Source: Streptomyces sp. V2I9
GTDB taxonomy: Bacteria; Actinomycetota; Actinomycetes; Streptomycetales; Streptomycetaceae
Reading direction: 5' to 3'
Assembly (NCBI RefSeq): GCF_030817475.1
Contig: NZ_JAUSZJ010000002.1
Span: 4,106,626-4,170,625, forward strand
DNA: 64,000 bases
The notes under the pieces were generated by a model, which worked only from the letters and a program-made list of their open reading frames with translations, was not told where the DNA came from and did not search any database. The position numbers were made by a program, and so were the translations under genes. Positions 23,686-32,117 of this stretch are shown here, piece after piece. How positions within the stretch are numbered: the stretch's first letter is position 1; the number at the start of each line of letters is the position of its first letter.

Positions 23686-24411
23686 TCAGACGCCGGCGAT
23701 CGACTGGATCCAGGACCGGTACGCGGTGACGTTCGTGTACGCGGTCGTGGTCTGCCGGTCGCTGGTGGAGGCGACGCCGACCTGGATGCCGTTCGCGGTC
23801 ATCGGGCCGCCGGAGTCGCCGCCCGCGGTGATGCCGTTGCCGCGCCGGGCGCAGATCGCCGAGCCGCCGTACGCGTCACCGCAACCGCCGGTGACCGTCA
23901 CATTGGCGACCTTCAGGTAGCGGGACTGGCAGGTGGCCTCGGAGCCGCACTGCGAGGTGGCGCCCCAGCCCCAGACCTGGACGCTCTGGCCGACGCTCAC
24001 GGAGCCGGGCGAGCCGAGCCGGGAGTAGGTCGCCTGCACGGAACGGTCCAGACGCACCAGTGCCAGGTCCGAGCTGTGGGTGTAGGTCTGGGCGCCGTTG
24101 GCGACCACGCCGCCGCTGTGCTGGTCGAGGCTGCCGATGCGGAACGACAGGCCGCCGCCGGTGACGCAGTGCTTGGCGGTGAGGATCCAGGTCGGCGCGA
24201 TGATCGTCGCCGAACAGGTCTCCCTGCCGTTCGAGAAGAGGCGGGCGGCCCACGGGGCGTTCTGGGCGTAGCCGCCGCCGATGATCTGGGTGGTGGGCGG
24301 CGGGGCGTCCTGGAGCGGGGGTTCCGGGGCGGCCGACGCGGACGGTGCGAAGAGGGCGAGGACGCAGGCCGCCGCGGCGGCGGCGGCGGGCACGAGCCGG
24401 GATATACGCAT
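23686..24411 (-). CDS. Secreted trypsin-like serine protease (S1 family)
   Basis: A 241-residue exported protease. Residues 1-27 are a Sec signal peptide (Ala-rich, ending SASA-AP), followed by a short propeptide up to about residue 42, then the mature N-terminus IIGG at 43-46. The catalytic triad is visible: His81 in LTAKHC, Asp115 in SSDLALVRL, and Ser200 in GGDSGGP. Six cysteines (C66/C82, C155/C161, C177/C187) could form disulphides. ATG 24411 is fixed by the signal peptide. Substrate specificity is not determined; the residue six before Ser200 is glycine-rich rather than the Asp of true trypsin. It is convergent with tuf. Confidence 0.92.
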   Translation of the reverse strand: MRISRLVPAAAAAAACVLALFAPSASAAPEPPLQDAPPPTTQIIGGGYAQNAPWAARLFSNGRETCSATIIAPTWILTAKHCVTGGGLSFRIGSLDQHSGGVVANGAQTYTHSSDLALVRLDRSVQATYSRLGSPGSVSVGQSVQVWGWGATSQCGSEATCQSRYLKVANVTVTGGCGDAYGGSAICARRGNGITAGGDSGGPMTANGIQVGVASTSDRQTTTAYTNVTAYRSWIQSIAGV

Positions 24412-24524
24412 GATGCCTCGTTTCGCGCGACACGCCGGGGTGTGCGTGTCCGTGGGGGATGGTGGGCAACAGGGTGCCGGAGCGCGACGAGGCAGTGGTA
24501 CTAACGTTTGGGCATAACGCGCCG

Positions 24525-26615
24525 CTATGGGGCGGCAGTTGGGCGTTGCGCCGACTGCTGGGGCCGCCACACCCAGGGGGCGGCGTCCGCCCCGAACCCG
24601 ACGACGACCGGCCGTCCGTCCCCGCCGACGTGGAGCGCGACGCCGTCCAGGGCGACCGGTCCCCGCGACCGTACGGCGGTGCTCCCGGCGGTACGGAGCC
24701 GAACGCGGCCTTCCGGGGTTCGGCCCAGCAGGACCGGGCCGCCCGGCGTGGCGGCGGCGGTCACCGGACCATACCCCCCGAAGCGGGGCGCGGGACCGGC
24801 GGCGGACCGTACGACGGCGAGCCCCGGTCGCGCGGCGGGCCGGAAGTACAGCTCCACGGACCCGTCCGGGGCGGGGAGCGCGCCGGGGGCGTGCGCCGGT
24901 GTGGGAGCGTCCGTGAGCTGGGTACGGGCGGTGACGTCGGCGTCCGGTGCGTCCTGGGTCCAGTGGTGCACGGCATGGTGCCCGGCCGCGTACACGTGGA
25001 CGCGTCCCGCCGTGTCCACGACCGCGGTCAGCCCGTCCTGCACCTCGCCGCCGCCCAGGTCGCGCCATGCGCTCCAGCGCCCGCTCCCCGCGTCGCGCAC
25101 CCGCGTGCTCAGCCCCTTCTCCGCGTTCCGCACGAAGAGGTGGACGCGGCCGTCCGGGGCCGCCACGGCGACGGGCACGCCGATCCGCCGCCCGTGGTCG
25201 GCGCCGGCGGCGGGGTTGCCGAGCCCTTGCCAGGCGCGGAAGGGGCCGCCCGCCGCGACCTGCTCCAGCAGCACGATCTCGCGCTCGTCGGCCGAGCCGT
25301 GCCCGCCGAGCGCCGCGAACCGCAGCCCGAACAGCAGGTGCCGCCCGTCCGCCGTCGCCGCGCCCAGCACCGGGGCGAGCGGACCGCCGCCGAGGTCGTC
25401 CGCGGCGTCGAACAGGCCGCTGCCGGGTGCGCTCTCGCGCCACCGGACCGCGCGCAGCCCCAGCACCCCGTAGACGGTGAGCCGGCCGTCCGTCCCGGTG
25501 ACGACCCGGGCGCGGGGGCCGGGATGGCGGTGGTGGGTGGAGCGCACCCAGCCCTTCCGGTTGGTCAGCGGCCGGTCGCCGCCCACGTTGTAGTCGCCGC
25601 AGCCGGAGGGGTTGCCGCACCGCCAGTCGGGCGCGCCGCCGTACGGGACGAGGTGGGCCGCCTTGCGCTCCAGCACCTCGGGCGGCAGGTTCTTGGGCCA
25701 GTGCCGGTTGTAGTAGCCCCGGAAGGAGGCGACGGCGAATCCGGGCACCGGCTCCCCGGCCGCCGTGGTCCGCGCCACCCAGCGGATCAGGGCCGCCCAG
25801 GCGAAACCGCCGGCGGCGGTGTGGTCGGCGTGGTCGGAGTACCCGCGCTGCTCGCTGTCCCGGCGGCGCTCGTGCTCGCTGCTGAACTGGAGGTCCGGGT
25901 CCGGGTCGAGGGTGTGCACGACGGTCGGCCGGTACTGCTCCAGCAGACCGACGAGCACGTCGACGAGGCCGTCGTACGTGTACGAGCCGGCCCTCTCCAG
26001 CGGGGAGCCGTCCGCGACGACCGTACGCAGCACCAGCCGCCGGTCCCGCCAGAGGCTGGGCAGCCCGAGGCGGCCGCGCCCGGTGTGCATCGCGGTGTTG
26101 AGGAAGACCAGCTCGACCCTGCGTACCCCGTCGGTCAGCACGTTCAGCTCGGCCCGGTGGCCGCCGTCCAGCGCGGTCACCGACCTCTGCCAGGGCGTGA
26201 ACCGGTCCAGGCCGAGCAGCTCGGCGTACGCCTGGCGCAGCCCCTGGTGCCGGGCGGAGGAGTACGCGGCCCGGTCGGGGGCCGGGCGCGGGGCGCCGGG
26301 GACCTTGTTGACGCCGTCCGCCTCGCCGGCGGTCAGGTACACGCAGACCACCGGGGTCCCCGCGTCGAGGGCCTCGCGGGTGTCCGGGTTCATGAAGTAC
26401 AGATCGTCGTCCGGGTGGGCCAGCACCTGTAGGACCAGGGCCCGCCGGGTGGTCGCTATGGCCAGACCGGGCGCGGGGTCGGCCACCGGGCCGCGACGCC
26501 GGGGGGCCGGTACGGCGCATCCGGCGGTGGCGGCGGTCGCGGTGGCCGCGAGGAGCAGGGCGCGCCGGGGCACGCGTATCCGGGCCAGGACAGGTCGATC
26601 CACCACGCCGCGCAC
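24525..26615 (-). CDS. Lipoprotein PIG-L/LmbE deacetylase with C-terminal repeat domain
   Basis: About 696 residues. The N-terminus has PRRALLLAA and a lipobox ending TAGC, suggesting a Tat-type lipoprotein signal. The PIG-L zinc deacetylase domain follows: LQVLAHPDDDLYFMNP near residue 50 and the second metal motif SDHADHTAAG. The C-terminal about 350 residues hold repeated strand units (for example LHVGGDGRPVVVGFG, VHLFVRNAEKGL, VHVYAAGHHAVHHW) that look like a beta-propeller or lectin-like fold. It may deacetylate an extracellular N-acetyl sugar substrate, but this is inferred. GTG 26615 is preferred by GGGAG spacing; GTG 26606 is the alternative. Confidence 0.82.
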   Translation of the reverse strand: MRGVVDRPVLARIRVPRRALLLAATATAATAGCAVPAPRRRGPVADPAPGLAIATTRRALVLQVLAHPDDDLYFMNPDTREALDAGTPVVCVYLTAGEADGVNKVPGAPRPAPDRAAYSSARHQGLRQAYAELLGLDRFTPWQRSVTALDGGHRAELNVLTDGVRRVELVFLNTAMHTGRGRLGLPSLWRDRRLVLRTVVADGSPLERAGSYTYDGLVDVLVGLLEQYRPTVVHTLDPDPDLQFSSEHERRRDSEQRGYSDHADHTAAGGFAWAALIRWVARTTAAGEPVPGFAVASFRGYYNRHWPKNLPPEVLERKAAHLVPYGGAPDWRCGNPSGCGDYNVGGDRPLTNRKGWVRSTHHRHPGPRARVVTGTDGRLTVYGVLGLRAVRWRESAPGSGLFDAADDLGGGPLAPVLGAATADGRHLLFGLRFAALGGHGSADEREIVLLEQVAAGGPFRAWQGLGNPAAGADHGRRIGVPVAVAAPDGRVHLFVRNAEKGLSTRVRDAGSGRWSAWRDLGGGEVQDGLTAVVDTAGRVHVYAAGHHAVHHWTQDAPDADVTARTQLTDAPTPAHAPGALPAPDGSVELYFRPAARPGLAVVRSAAGPAPRFGGYGPVTAAATPGGPVLLGRTPEGRVRLRTAGSTAVRSRGPVALDGVALHVGGDGRPVVVGFGADAAPWVWRPQQSAQRPTAAP

Positions 26616-26965
26616 TCCGTCCGCTCCCGCTTCCCCCGCAGCGGGCGAACGGCCGCCCTGTCCTGCGTCCCACTCGTCTCGTCCCGCAGGGTGGCGGCGG
26701 GTCGGGCCGCAGGCCTGCGGGGGAGGAGACGGAGTTCGGGGCGGGCGGGTTGCCCCGGCCGGGGTGTGGCGTCGCGCACCCGCGGTGGGTCCTTGGCGTC
26801 GTTCCGCTCCGCGGGGGGAACGGGCGCGGTTCGCCCCGGCGCGGGCGAGGCCGCCGCCGGGGCGGACGTCCGGTCGTAGGATGTGATCACCGGCATGGCC
26901 GGTTGCCGGCCGGCCCGTCAGGCCGGCCGGTGGGGGTTCCGGTGCCGCCGGATGCGCGCCCGCGT
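26616..26965. other. Intergenic region between PIG-L gene and S10 promoter
   Basis: No convincing gene. It should carry the divergent promoter of the PIG-L gene. It contains a GC-rich inverted repeat in which GGCCGGTTGCCGGCCGG (26899-26915) and CCGGCCGG (26926-26933) can pair, and a TAGGAT at 26877-26882 that could be a plus-strand -10 box without a clear -35. Confidence 0.4.
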
Positions 26966-26993
26966 TTGAGCCGACGCCCGCTCGGGGTAGTAT
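26966..26993 (+). promoter_or_regulatory. Candidate promoter of the S10 operon
   Basis: TTGAGC (26966-26971), 16-nt spacer and TAGTAT (26988-26993). A second possibility is TTGGCC (27005-27010) with CACACT (27030-27035). Either gives an untranslated leader of more than 300 nt before rpsJ. Confidence 0.5.
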
Positions 26994-27233
26994 TCCCGGC
27001 TCGATTGGCCAGGCCCGCGCCCCGTATGGCACACTGACCAGGTTGCTCGGTTGAGTGTCAATGCTGCGCGCCTCCCGCCGGGAGGACCGGAAGCGAGTCC
27101 CACAGTACTCGTCGGCCCCCAGGGCCGGACGTACGGGAATCTTCCGGGAAGCAATGCAGGGCGCCGGCCAGGCACCCGGTGGGTGTTCCACCCCCGGTTC
27201 CGCGGTCCTCGGGCCCGCACCCCCTTGGTTGGG

Positions 27234-27254
27234 ATCTCCCTGGCGGGAGATTTT
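27234..27254 (+). promoter_or_regulatory. Attenuator-like hairpin in the rpsJ leader
   Basis: ATCTCCC (27234-27240), TGGC loop and GGGAGAT (27245-27251) form a perfect 7-bp stem followed by T residues. It lies 14 nt before the shared leader element and about 100 nt before rpsJ, where S10 operons of other bacteria are regulated by attenuation. Function here is inferred. Confidence 0.55.
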
Positions 27255-27267
27255 CGTAGAGGGGATG

Positions 27268-27292
27268 CGACACGCCCGACCGCGTGGGTCGG
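27268..27292 (+). promoter_or_regulatory. Leader element shared with rpsL (rpsJ copy)
   Basis: Second copy of the 25-nt leader element, differing at one base from 18972-18996. Core CCCGACCGCGTGGGTCGG, 65 nt before the rpsJ start. The flanks outside the 25 nt are unrelated, which argues for selection on this segment or for a functional RNA motif. Confidence 0.65.
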
Positions 27293-27357
27293 AGGCGGAG
27301 TCCGGAGAACCCCTGGGTTCCAGAGCGTTAAACAGAGAGACAGGACTACTAGTAGCC

Positions 27358-27666
27358 ATGGCGGGACAGAAGATCCGCATCCGGCTCAAGGCCTACGACC
27401 ACGAGGTCATCGACTCCTCGGCGAAGAAGATCGTCGAGACGGTGACCCGCACTGGTGCGTCGGTCGCGGGCCCGGTGCCGCTGCCCACTGAGAAGAACGT
27501 GTACTGCGTCATCAAGTCGCCGCACAAGTACAAGGACTCTCGCGAGCACTTCGAGATGCGCACGCACAAGCGGCTCATCGACATCCTCGACCCCACGCCG
27601 AAGACGGTTGACTCGCTGATGCGCCTCGACCTCCCGGCCGGCGTCGACATCGAGATCAAGCTCTGA
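27358..27666 (+). CDS. rpsJ: 30S ribosomal protein S10
   Basis: S10 is a 30S head protein and, as NusE, binds NusB and NusG in antitermination. The 102-residue protein begins MAGQKIRIRLKAYDHEVIDS and includes SPHKYKDSREHFEMRTHKRL, the tRNA/NusB-contact loop, matching family length. ATG 27358 is taken at the conserved start; a long in-frame open stretch upstream contains the leader hairpin and the shared element and is not coding. First gene of the S10 operon. Confidence 0.98.
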   Translation: MAGQKIRIRLKAYDHEVIDSSAKKIVETVTRTGASVAGPVPLPTEKNVYCVIKSPHKYKDSREHFEMRTHKRLIDILDPTPKTVDSLMRLDLPAGVDIEIKL

Positions 27667-27680
27667 GGGGACGGGCCGAG

Positions 27681-28325
27681 ATGAGCAAGAACATCAAGGG
27701 CGTCCTGGGCGAGAAGCTCGGTATGACCCAGGTCTGGGACGAGAACAACCGGGTCGTCCCGGTGACCGTCGTCAAGGCCGGTCCGTGCGTCGTGACGCAG
27801 GTGCGCACGAACGACAACGACGGCTACGAAGCGGTCCAGATCGCCTTCGGCGAGATCGACCCGCGCAAGGTGAACAAGCCCCTCAAGGGTCACTTCGCCA
27901 AGGCCGACGTCACCCCGCGCCGCCACCTGGTCGAGCTCCGCACCCCTGACGCCGGCGAGTACACGCTGGGCCAGGAGGTCACCGCCGCTGTGTTCGAGTC
28001 CGGCGTCAAGGTCGACGTCACGGGCAAGAGCAAGGGCAAGGGCTTCGCCGGTGTCATGAAGCGTCACAACTTCAAGGGCGGCAACGCGTCCCACGGTGCC
28101 CACCGTGTGCACCGCATGCCGGGCTCCATCGGTGGCTGTGCCACCCCCGGCCGTGTCTTCAAGGGCATGCGCATGGCGGGTCGCATGGGCAACGAGCGTG
28201 TCACCACCCAGAACCTGACCATCCACGCGGTTGACGCGGAGAAGGGTCTGCTCCTCATCAAGGGCGCGGTCCCCGGTCCGAACGGCGGCCTCGTCCTGGT
28301 CCGTACCGCGGCCAAGGGGGCTTGA
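27681..28325 (+). CDS. rplC: 50S ribosomal protein L3
   Basis: L3 binds near the 3' end of 23S rRNA and reaches the peptidyl transferase centre. The 214-residue protein has KGVLGEKLGMTQVWDE at the N-terminus and the FKGGNASHGAHRVHRMPGSI region of the internal extension loop. ATG follows GGACGGGCCGAG. It lies 14 nt after rpsJ and 4 nt before rplD. Confidence 0.98.
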   Translation: MSKNIKGVLGEKLGMTQVWDENNRVVPVTVVKAGPCVVTQVRTNDNDGYEAVQIAFGEIDPRKVNKPLKGHFAKADVTPRRHLVELRTPDAGEYTLGQEVTAAVFESGVKVDVTGKSKGKGFAGVMKRHNFKGGNASHGAHRVHRMPGSIGGCATPGRVFKGMRMAGRMGNERVTTQNLTIHAVDAEKGLLLIKGAVPGPNGGLVLVRTAAKGA

Positions 28326-28329
28326 GGTA

Positions 28330-28980
28330 ATGAGCACCATTGACATCCTTTCGCCGGCAGGCGACAAGGCCGGTACCGTCGAGCTCCCCGCGGAGATCTT
28401 CGACGCGAAGACCAGCGTTCCGCTGATCCACCAGGTCGTCGTCGCTCAGCTGGCGGCTGCCCGACAGGGCACGCACAAGACCAAGACCCGCGGTGAAGTC
28501 CGCGGCGGTGGCAAGAAGCCGTACCGCCAGAAGGGCACCGGCCGCGCCCGTCAGGGCTCGACCCGCGCCCCGCAGTTCGCCGGCGGTGGCGTCGTCCACG
28601 GCCCGCAGCCGCGTGACTACTCGCAGCGGACCCCGAAGAAGATGAAGGCCGCCGCTCTGCGCGGTGCCCTCTCCGACCGGGCCCGTCACTCCCGCATCCA
28701 CGTCGTCACCGGCGTGGTCGAGAGCGAGATCTCCACCAAGGCCGCCAAGACGCTGCTCGGCAAGATCTCGGAGCGCGCCAACGTGCTCCTGGTCGTCGAG
28801 CGCTCCGACGAGGCCGCGTGGCTGTCCGCGCGCAACCTGCCCCAGGTGCACATCCTGGAGCCGGGCCAGCTCAACACGTACGACGTGATCGTCTCTGACG
28901 ACGTGGTCTTCACCCAGGCCGCCCTCGAGTCCTTCGTGTCTGGCCCCCAGACCGCTGAGACCGAAGGGAGCGCCGCCTGA
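28330..28980 (+). CDS. rplD: 50S ribosomal protein L4
   Basis: L4 lines the peptide exit tunnel; in E. coli it represses the S10 operon by attenuation and translation control. The 216-residue protein has RGGGKKPYRQKGTGRARQGS (the tunnel loop linked to macrolide resistance, here wild-type-like) and a C-terminal domain with LEPGQLNTYDVIVSDDVVFT. ATG 28330 follows GAGGTA, 4 nt after rplC. Its stop overlaps the rplW start by one base. Confidence 0.98.
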   Translation: MSTIDILSPAGDKAGTVELPAEIFDAKTSVPLIHQVVVAQLAAARQGTHKTKTRGEVRGGGKKPYRQKGTGRARQGSTRAPQFAGGGVVHGPQPRDYSQRTPKKMKAAALRGALSDRARHSRIHVVTGVVESEISTKAAKTLLGKISERANVLLVVERSDEAAWLSARNLPQVHILEPGQLNTYDVIVSDDVVFTQAALESFVSGPQTAETEGSAA

Positions 28981-29303
28981 TGAGTGAGGCGACCGTTACC
29001 AGCAAGACGTACTCGGACCCGCGTGACGTTCTCGTCAAGCCCGTGGTCTCCGAGAAGAGCTACGCGCTGCTCGACGAGAACAAGTACACGTTCATCGTCG
29101 CGCCCGGCTCCAACAAGACCCAGATCAAGCAGGCCGTGGAAGCGGTCTTCTCGGTCAAGGTCACCGGGGTCAACACGATCAACCGGCAGGGTAAGCGCAA
29201 GCGCACCAAGACCGGCTTCGGCAAGCGCTCCGACACGAAGCGCGCCATCGTGACCCTCGCCGAGGGCGACCGTATCGACATCTTCGGCGGCCCGACCTCC
29301 TAG
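28980..29303 (+). CDS. rplW: 50S ribosomal protein L23
   Basis: L23 lies at the tunnel exit and docks trigger factor and SRP. The 107-residue protein has DPRDVLVKPVVSEKSYALLD, the YTFIVAPGSNKTQIKQAVEA segment and a basic loop RQGKRKRTKTGFGKRSDTK. ATG overlaps the rplD stop by one base (TGATG), implying coupled translation. Confidence 0.97.
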   Translation: MSEATVTSKTYSDPRDVLVKPVVSEKSYALLDENKYTFIVAPGSNKTQIKQAVEAVFSVKVTGVNTINRQGKRKRTKTGFGKRSDTKRAIVTLAEGDRIDIFGGPTS

Positions 29304-29341
29304 TGAGGTCGAGTCGTCCGGAATCGGACGAGGACTGAGAA

Positions 29342-30178
29342 ATGGGTATCCGCAAGTACAAGCCGACGACCCCGGGCCGTCGTGGCTCCAGCGTCGCCGA
29401 CTTTGTCGAGATCACGCGGTCCACGCCGGAGAAGTCGCTGGTCCGCCCTCTGCACAACAAGGGCGGCCGTAACAACGCCGGTCGTGTGACCGTTCGCCAC
29501 CAGGGTGGTGGCCACAAGCGCGCCTACCGCGTGATCGACTTCCGTCGTCACGACAAGGACGGCGTGCCGGCCAAGGTCGCGCACATCGAGTACGACCCGA
29601 ACCGCACCGCGCGCATCGCGCTGCTGCACTACGCGGACGGCGAGAAGCGTTACATCGTCGCTCCCCGTGGCCTGTCGCAGGGTGACCGTGTCGAGAACGG
29701 TCCGACCGCCGACATCAAGCCCGGCAACAACCTGGCGCTGCGCAACATCCCGGTCGGTACGACCATCCACGCCATCGAGCTGCGGCCCGGCGGCGGCGCG
29801 AAGTTCGCCCGTTCCGCGGGTACCTCCGTGCAGCTGCTGGCGAAGGAGGGCACCATGGCCCACCTTCGTATGCCGTCCGGCGAGATCCGTCTGGTCGACG
29901 CGCGCTGCCGCGCGACGATCGGCGAGGTCGGCAACGCCGAGCAGTCGAACATCAACTGGGGCAAGGCCGGCCGCATGCGCTGGAAGGGCGTTCGCCCGAC
30001 CGTCCGCGGTGTCGCGATGAACCCGGTTGACCACCCGCACGGTGGTGGTGAAGGCAAGACCTCCGGTGGACGCCACCCGGTCTCGCCGTGGGGTCAGAAG
30101 GAGGGTCGTACGCGTTCTCCCAAGAAGGCGAGCAACAAGTACATCGTCCGCCGCCGCAAGACGAACAAGAAGCGCTAG
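29342..30178 (+). CDS. rplB: 50S ribosomal protein L2
   Basis: L2 is required for subunit association and peptidyl transferase assembly. The 278-residue protein begins MGIRKYKPTTPGRRGSSVAD and has the conserved C-terminal VRGVAMNPVDHPHGGGEGKT with the essential histidine, then SPWGQKEG and a basic tail. Length matches the family (about 275). It is 38 nt after rplW and 12 nt before rpsS. Confidence 0.98.
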   Translation: MGIRKYKPTTPGRRGSSVADFVEITRSTPEKSLVRPLHNKGGRNNAGRVTVRHQGGGHKRAYRVIDFRRHDKDGVPAKVAHIEYDPNRTARIALLHYADGEKRYIVAPRGLSQGDRVENGPTADIKPGNNLALRNIPVGTTIHAIELRPGGGAKFARSAGTSVQLLAKEGTMAHLRMPSGEIRLVDARCRATIGEVGNAEQSNINWGKAGRMRWKGVRPTVRGVAMNPVDHPHGGGEGKTSGGRHPVSPWGQKEGRTRSPKKASNKYIVRRRKTNKKR

Positions 30179-30190
30179 GAGCGGGTTTAG

Positions 30191-30472
30191 ATGCCGCGCA
30201 GTCTCAAGAAGGGGCCCTTCGTCGACGGCCACCTCATCAAGAAGGTGGACGTACAGAACGAGGCAGGCACCAAGAACGTCATCAAGACCTGGTCCCGTCG
30301 CTCGATGATCGTCCCGGCCATGCTGGGTCACACCATCGCGGTGCACAACGGCAAGATCCACGTCCCGGTGTTCGTCACCGAGTCGATGGTCGGCCACAAG
30401 CTCGGCGAGTTCTCGCCGACTCGCACCTTCCGCGGCCACGTCAAGGACGACCGGAAGTCGAAGCGCCGCTAG
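30191..30472 (+). CDS. rpsS: 30S ribosomal protein S19
   Basis: S19 forms a 30S-head complex with S13 and contacts A-site tRNA. The 93-residue protein begins MPRSLKKGPFVDGHLIKKVD and has TWSRRSMIVPAMLGHTIAVH and VGHKLGEFSPTRTFRGH, all S19 hallmarks. It is 12 nt after rplB. Confidence 0.98.
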   Translation: MPRSLKKGPFVDGHLIKKVDVQNEAGTKNVIKTWSRRSMIVPAMLGHTIAVHNGKIHVPVFVTESMVGHKLGEFSPTRTFRGHVKDDRKSKRR

Positions 30473-30514
30473 CGCGGGGTGGAAACGACTATGACTTACA
30501 CCGAAGGGACAACC

Positions 30515-30862
30515 ATGGAAGCCAGGGCCCAGGCGCGGTACATCCGCGTCACGCCCATGAAGGCCCGCCGCGTGGTGGACCTCATCCGTGGCATGGATGC
30601 CACGGAGGCTCAGGCGGTCCTGCGTTTCGCCCCGCAGGCCGCGAGCGTGCCGGTCGGCAAGGTGCTGGACAGCGCCATTGCCAACGCCGCACACAACTAC
30701 GACCACACCGACGCCTCTTCGCTGGTCATCAGCGAGGCGTACGTGGACGAGGGTCCGACCCTGAAGCGGTTCCGTCCGCGTGCCCAGGGCCGTGCCTACC
30801 GGATCCGTAAGCGGACCAGCCACATCACCGTGGTCGTCAGCAGCAAGGAAGGAACCCGGTAA
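30515..30862 (+). CDS. rplV: 50S ribosomal protein L22
   Basis: L22 lines the exit tunnel with L4; its beta-hairpin is a macrolide contact. The 115-residue protein begins MEARAQARYIRVTPMKARRV and includes the C-terminal hairpin RFRPRAQGRAYRIRKRTSHI. ATG 30515 follows GAAGGGAC and matches the family start; an in-frame GTG at 30479 would add 12 non-conserved residues. Its stop overlaps rpsC by one base. Confidence 0.96.
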   Translation: MEARAQARYIRVTPMKARRVVDLIRGMDATEAQAVLRFAPQAASVPVGKVLDSAIANAAHNYDHTDASSLVISEAYVDEGPTLKRFRPRAQGRAYRIRKRTSHITVVVSSKEGTR

Positions 30863-31692
30863 TGGGCCAGAAGGTAAACCCGCACGGGTTCCGGCTCGGC
30901 ATCACCACGGACTTCAAGTCCCGCTGGTACGCCGACAAGCTGTACAAGGACTACGTCAAGGAAGACGTCGCCATTCGTCGCATGATGACGAAGGGCATGG
31001 AGCGGGCCGGCATCTCGAAGGTCGAGATCGAGCGCACCCGCGACCGCGTCCGCGTTGACATCCACACCGCCCGCCCGGGCATCGTCATCGGTCGCCGTGG
31101 CGCCGAGGCCGACCGCATCCGTGGCGAGCTGGAGAAGCTGACCGGCAAGCAGGTCCAGCTGAACATCCTCGAGGTCAAGAACCCCGAGGTGGACGCTCAG
31201 CTGGTGGCCCAGGCCGTCGCCGAGCAGCTCTCCTCCCGCGTCTCCTTCCGTCGGGCCATGCGCAAGAGCATGCAGTCCTCGATGAAGGCCGGCGCCAAGG
31301 GCATCAAGATCCAGTGCGGCGGTCGCCTCGGCGGCGCCGAGATGTCCCGCTCGGAGTTCTACCGCGAGGGCCGTGTGCCCCTGCACACGCTCCGCGCGAA
31401 CGTCGACTACGGCTTCTTCGAGGCCAAGACGACCTTCGGCCGTATCGGCGTGAAGGTCTGGATCTACAAGGGCGACGTCAAGAACATCGCCGAGGTTCGC
31501 GCCGAGAACGCCGCGGCCCGCGCCGGTAACCGTCCGGCTCGTGGCGGCGCTGACCGCCCGGCCGGCCGCGGTGGCCGTGGTGGCGAGCGTGGCGGTCGCG
31601 GCCGTAAGCCGCAGCAGTCGCCGGCAGCCGAGGCCCCCAAGGCCGACGCCGCCGCTGCTCCGGCTGCTGAGAGCACCGGAACGGAGGCCTGA
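30862..31692 (+). CDS. rpsC: 30S ribosomal protein S3
   Basis: S3 is part of the mRNA entry channel and its helicase activity. The 276-residue protein begins MGQKVNPHGFRLGITTDFKS, has the KH domain RPGIVIGRRGAEADRIRGEL, and ends with IGVKVWIYKGD. Beyond about residue 215 is a long disordered tail: an Arg/Gly-rich segment then Ala/Pro/Glu repeats, typical of Streptomyces S3. Start overlaps rplV (TAATG). Confidence 0.98.
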   Translation: MGQKVNPHGFRLGITTDFKSRWYADKLYKDYVKEDVAIRRMMTKGMERAGISKVEIERTRDRVRVDIHTARPGIVIGRRGAEADRIRGELEKLTGKQVQLNILEVKNPEVDAQLVAQAVAEQLSSRVSFRRAMRKSMQSSMKAGAKGIKIQCGGRLGGAEMSRSEFYREGRVPLHTLRANVDYGFFEAKTTFGRIGVKVWIYKGDVKNIAEVRAENAAARAGNRPARGGADRPAGRGGRGGERGGRGRKPQQSPAAEAPKADAAAAPAAESTGTEA

Positions 31693-31697
31693 CCGAA

Positions 31698-32117
31698 ATG
31701 CTGATCCCCCGTAGGGTCAAGCACCGCAAGCAGCACCACCCGAAGCGCAGCGGTATGTCCAAGGGTGGCACGCAGGTTGCGTTCGGCGAGTACGGCATCC
31801 AGGCGCTGACCCCGGCGTACGTGACGAACCGTCAGATCGAGTCCGCTCGTATCGCGATGACCCGTCACATCAAGCGTGGCGGCAAGGTCTGGATCAACAT
31901 CTACCCGGACCGTCCCCTGACGAAGAAGCCCGCCGAGACCCGCATGGGTTCCGGTAAGGGTTCTCCCGAGTGGTGGATCGCGAACGTCAAGCCCGGTCGG
32001 GTGATGTTCGAGCTGTCCTACCCGAACGAGAAGATTGCTCGTGAGGCGCTCACCCGCGCTGCTCACAAGCTTCCGATGAAGTGCCGGATCGTTCGGCGCG
32101 AGGCAGGTGAGTCGTGA
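31698..32117 (+). CDS. rplP: 50S ribosomal protein L16
   Basis: L16 helps shape the A-site region of the 50S subunit. The 139-residue protein begins MLIPRRVKHRKQHHPKRSGM and has GEYGIQALTPAYVTNRQIES, RMGSGKGSPEWWIANVKPGR and a C-terminal RAAHKLPMKCRIV. Family length is about 137-140. It is 5 nt after rpsC; its stop overlaps rpmC. Confidence 0.98.
   Translation: MLIPRRVKHRKQHHPKRSGMSKGGTQVAFGEYGIQALTPAYVTNRQIESARIAMTRHIKRGGKVWINIYPDRPLTKKPAETRMGSGKGSPEWWIANVKPGRVMFELSYPNEKIAREALTRAAHKLPMKCRIVRREAGES

Noticed and set aside
23686..24411. Frameshift or fusion of the protease with upstream sequence
   Set aside because: An open frame continues upstream through the PIG-L region in another frame, but the signal peptide and S1 domain define a normal 241-residue protease.
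27055..27357. N-terminal extension of S10
   Set aside because: In-frame open sequence upstream of ATG 27358 contains a terminator-like hairpin and the shared leader element, and S10 is 102 residues in the family.
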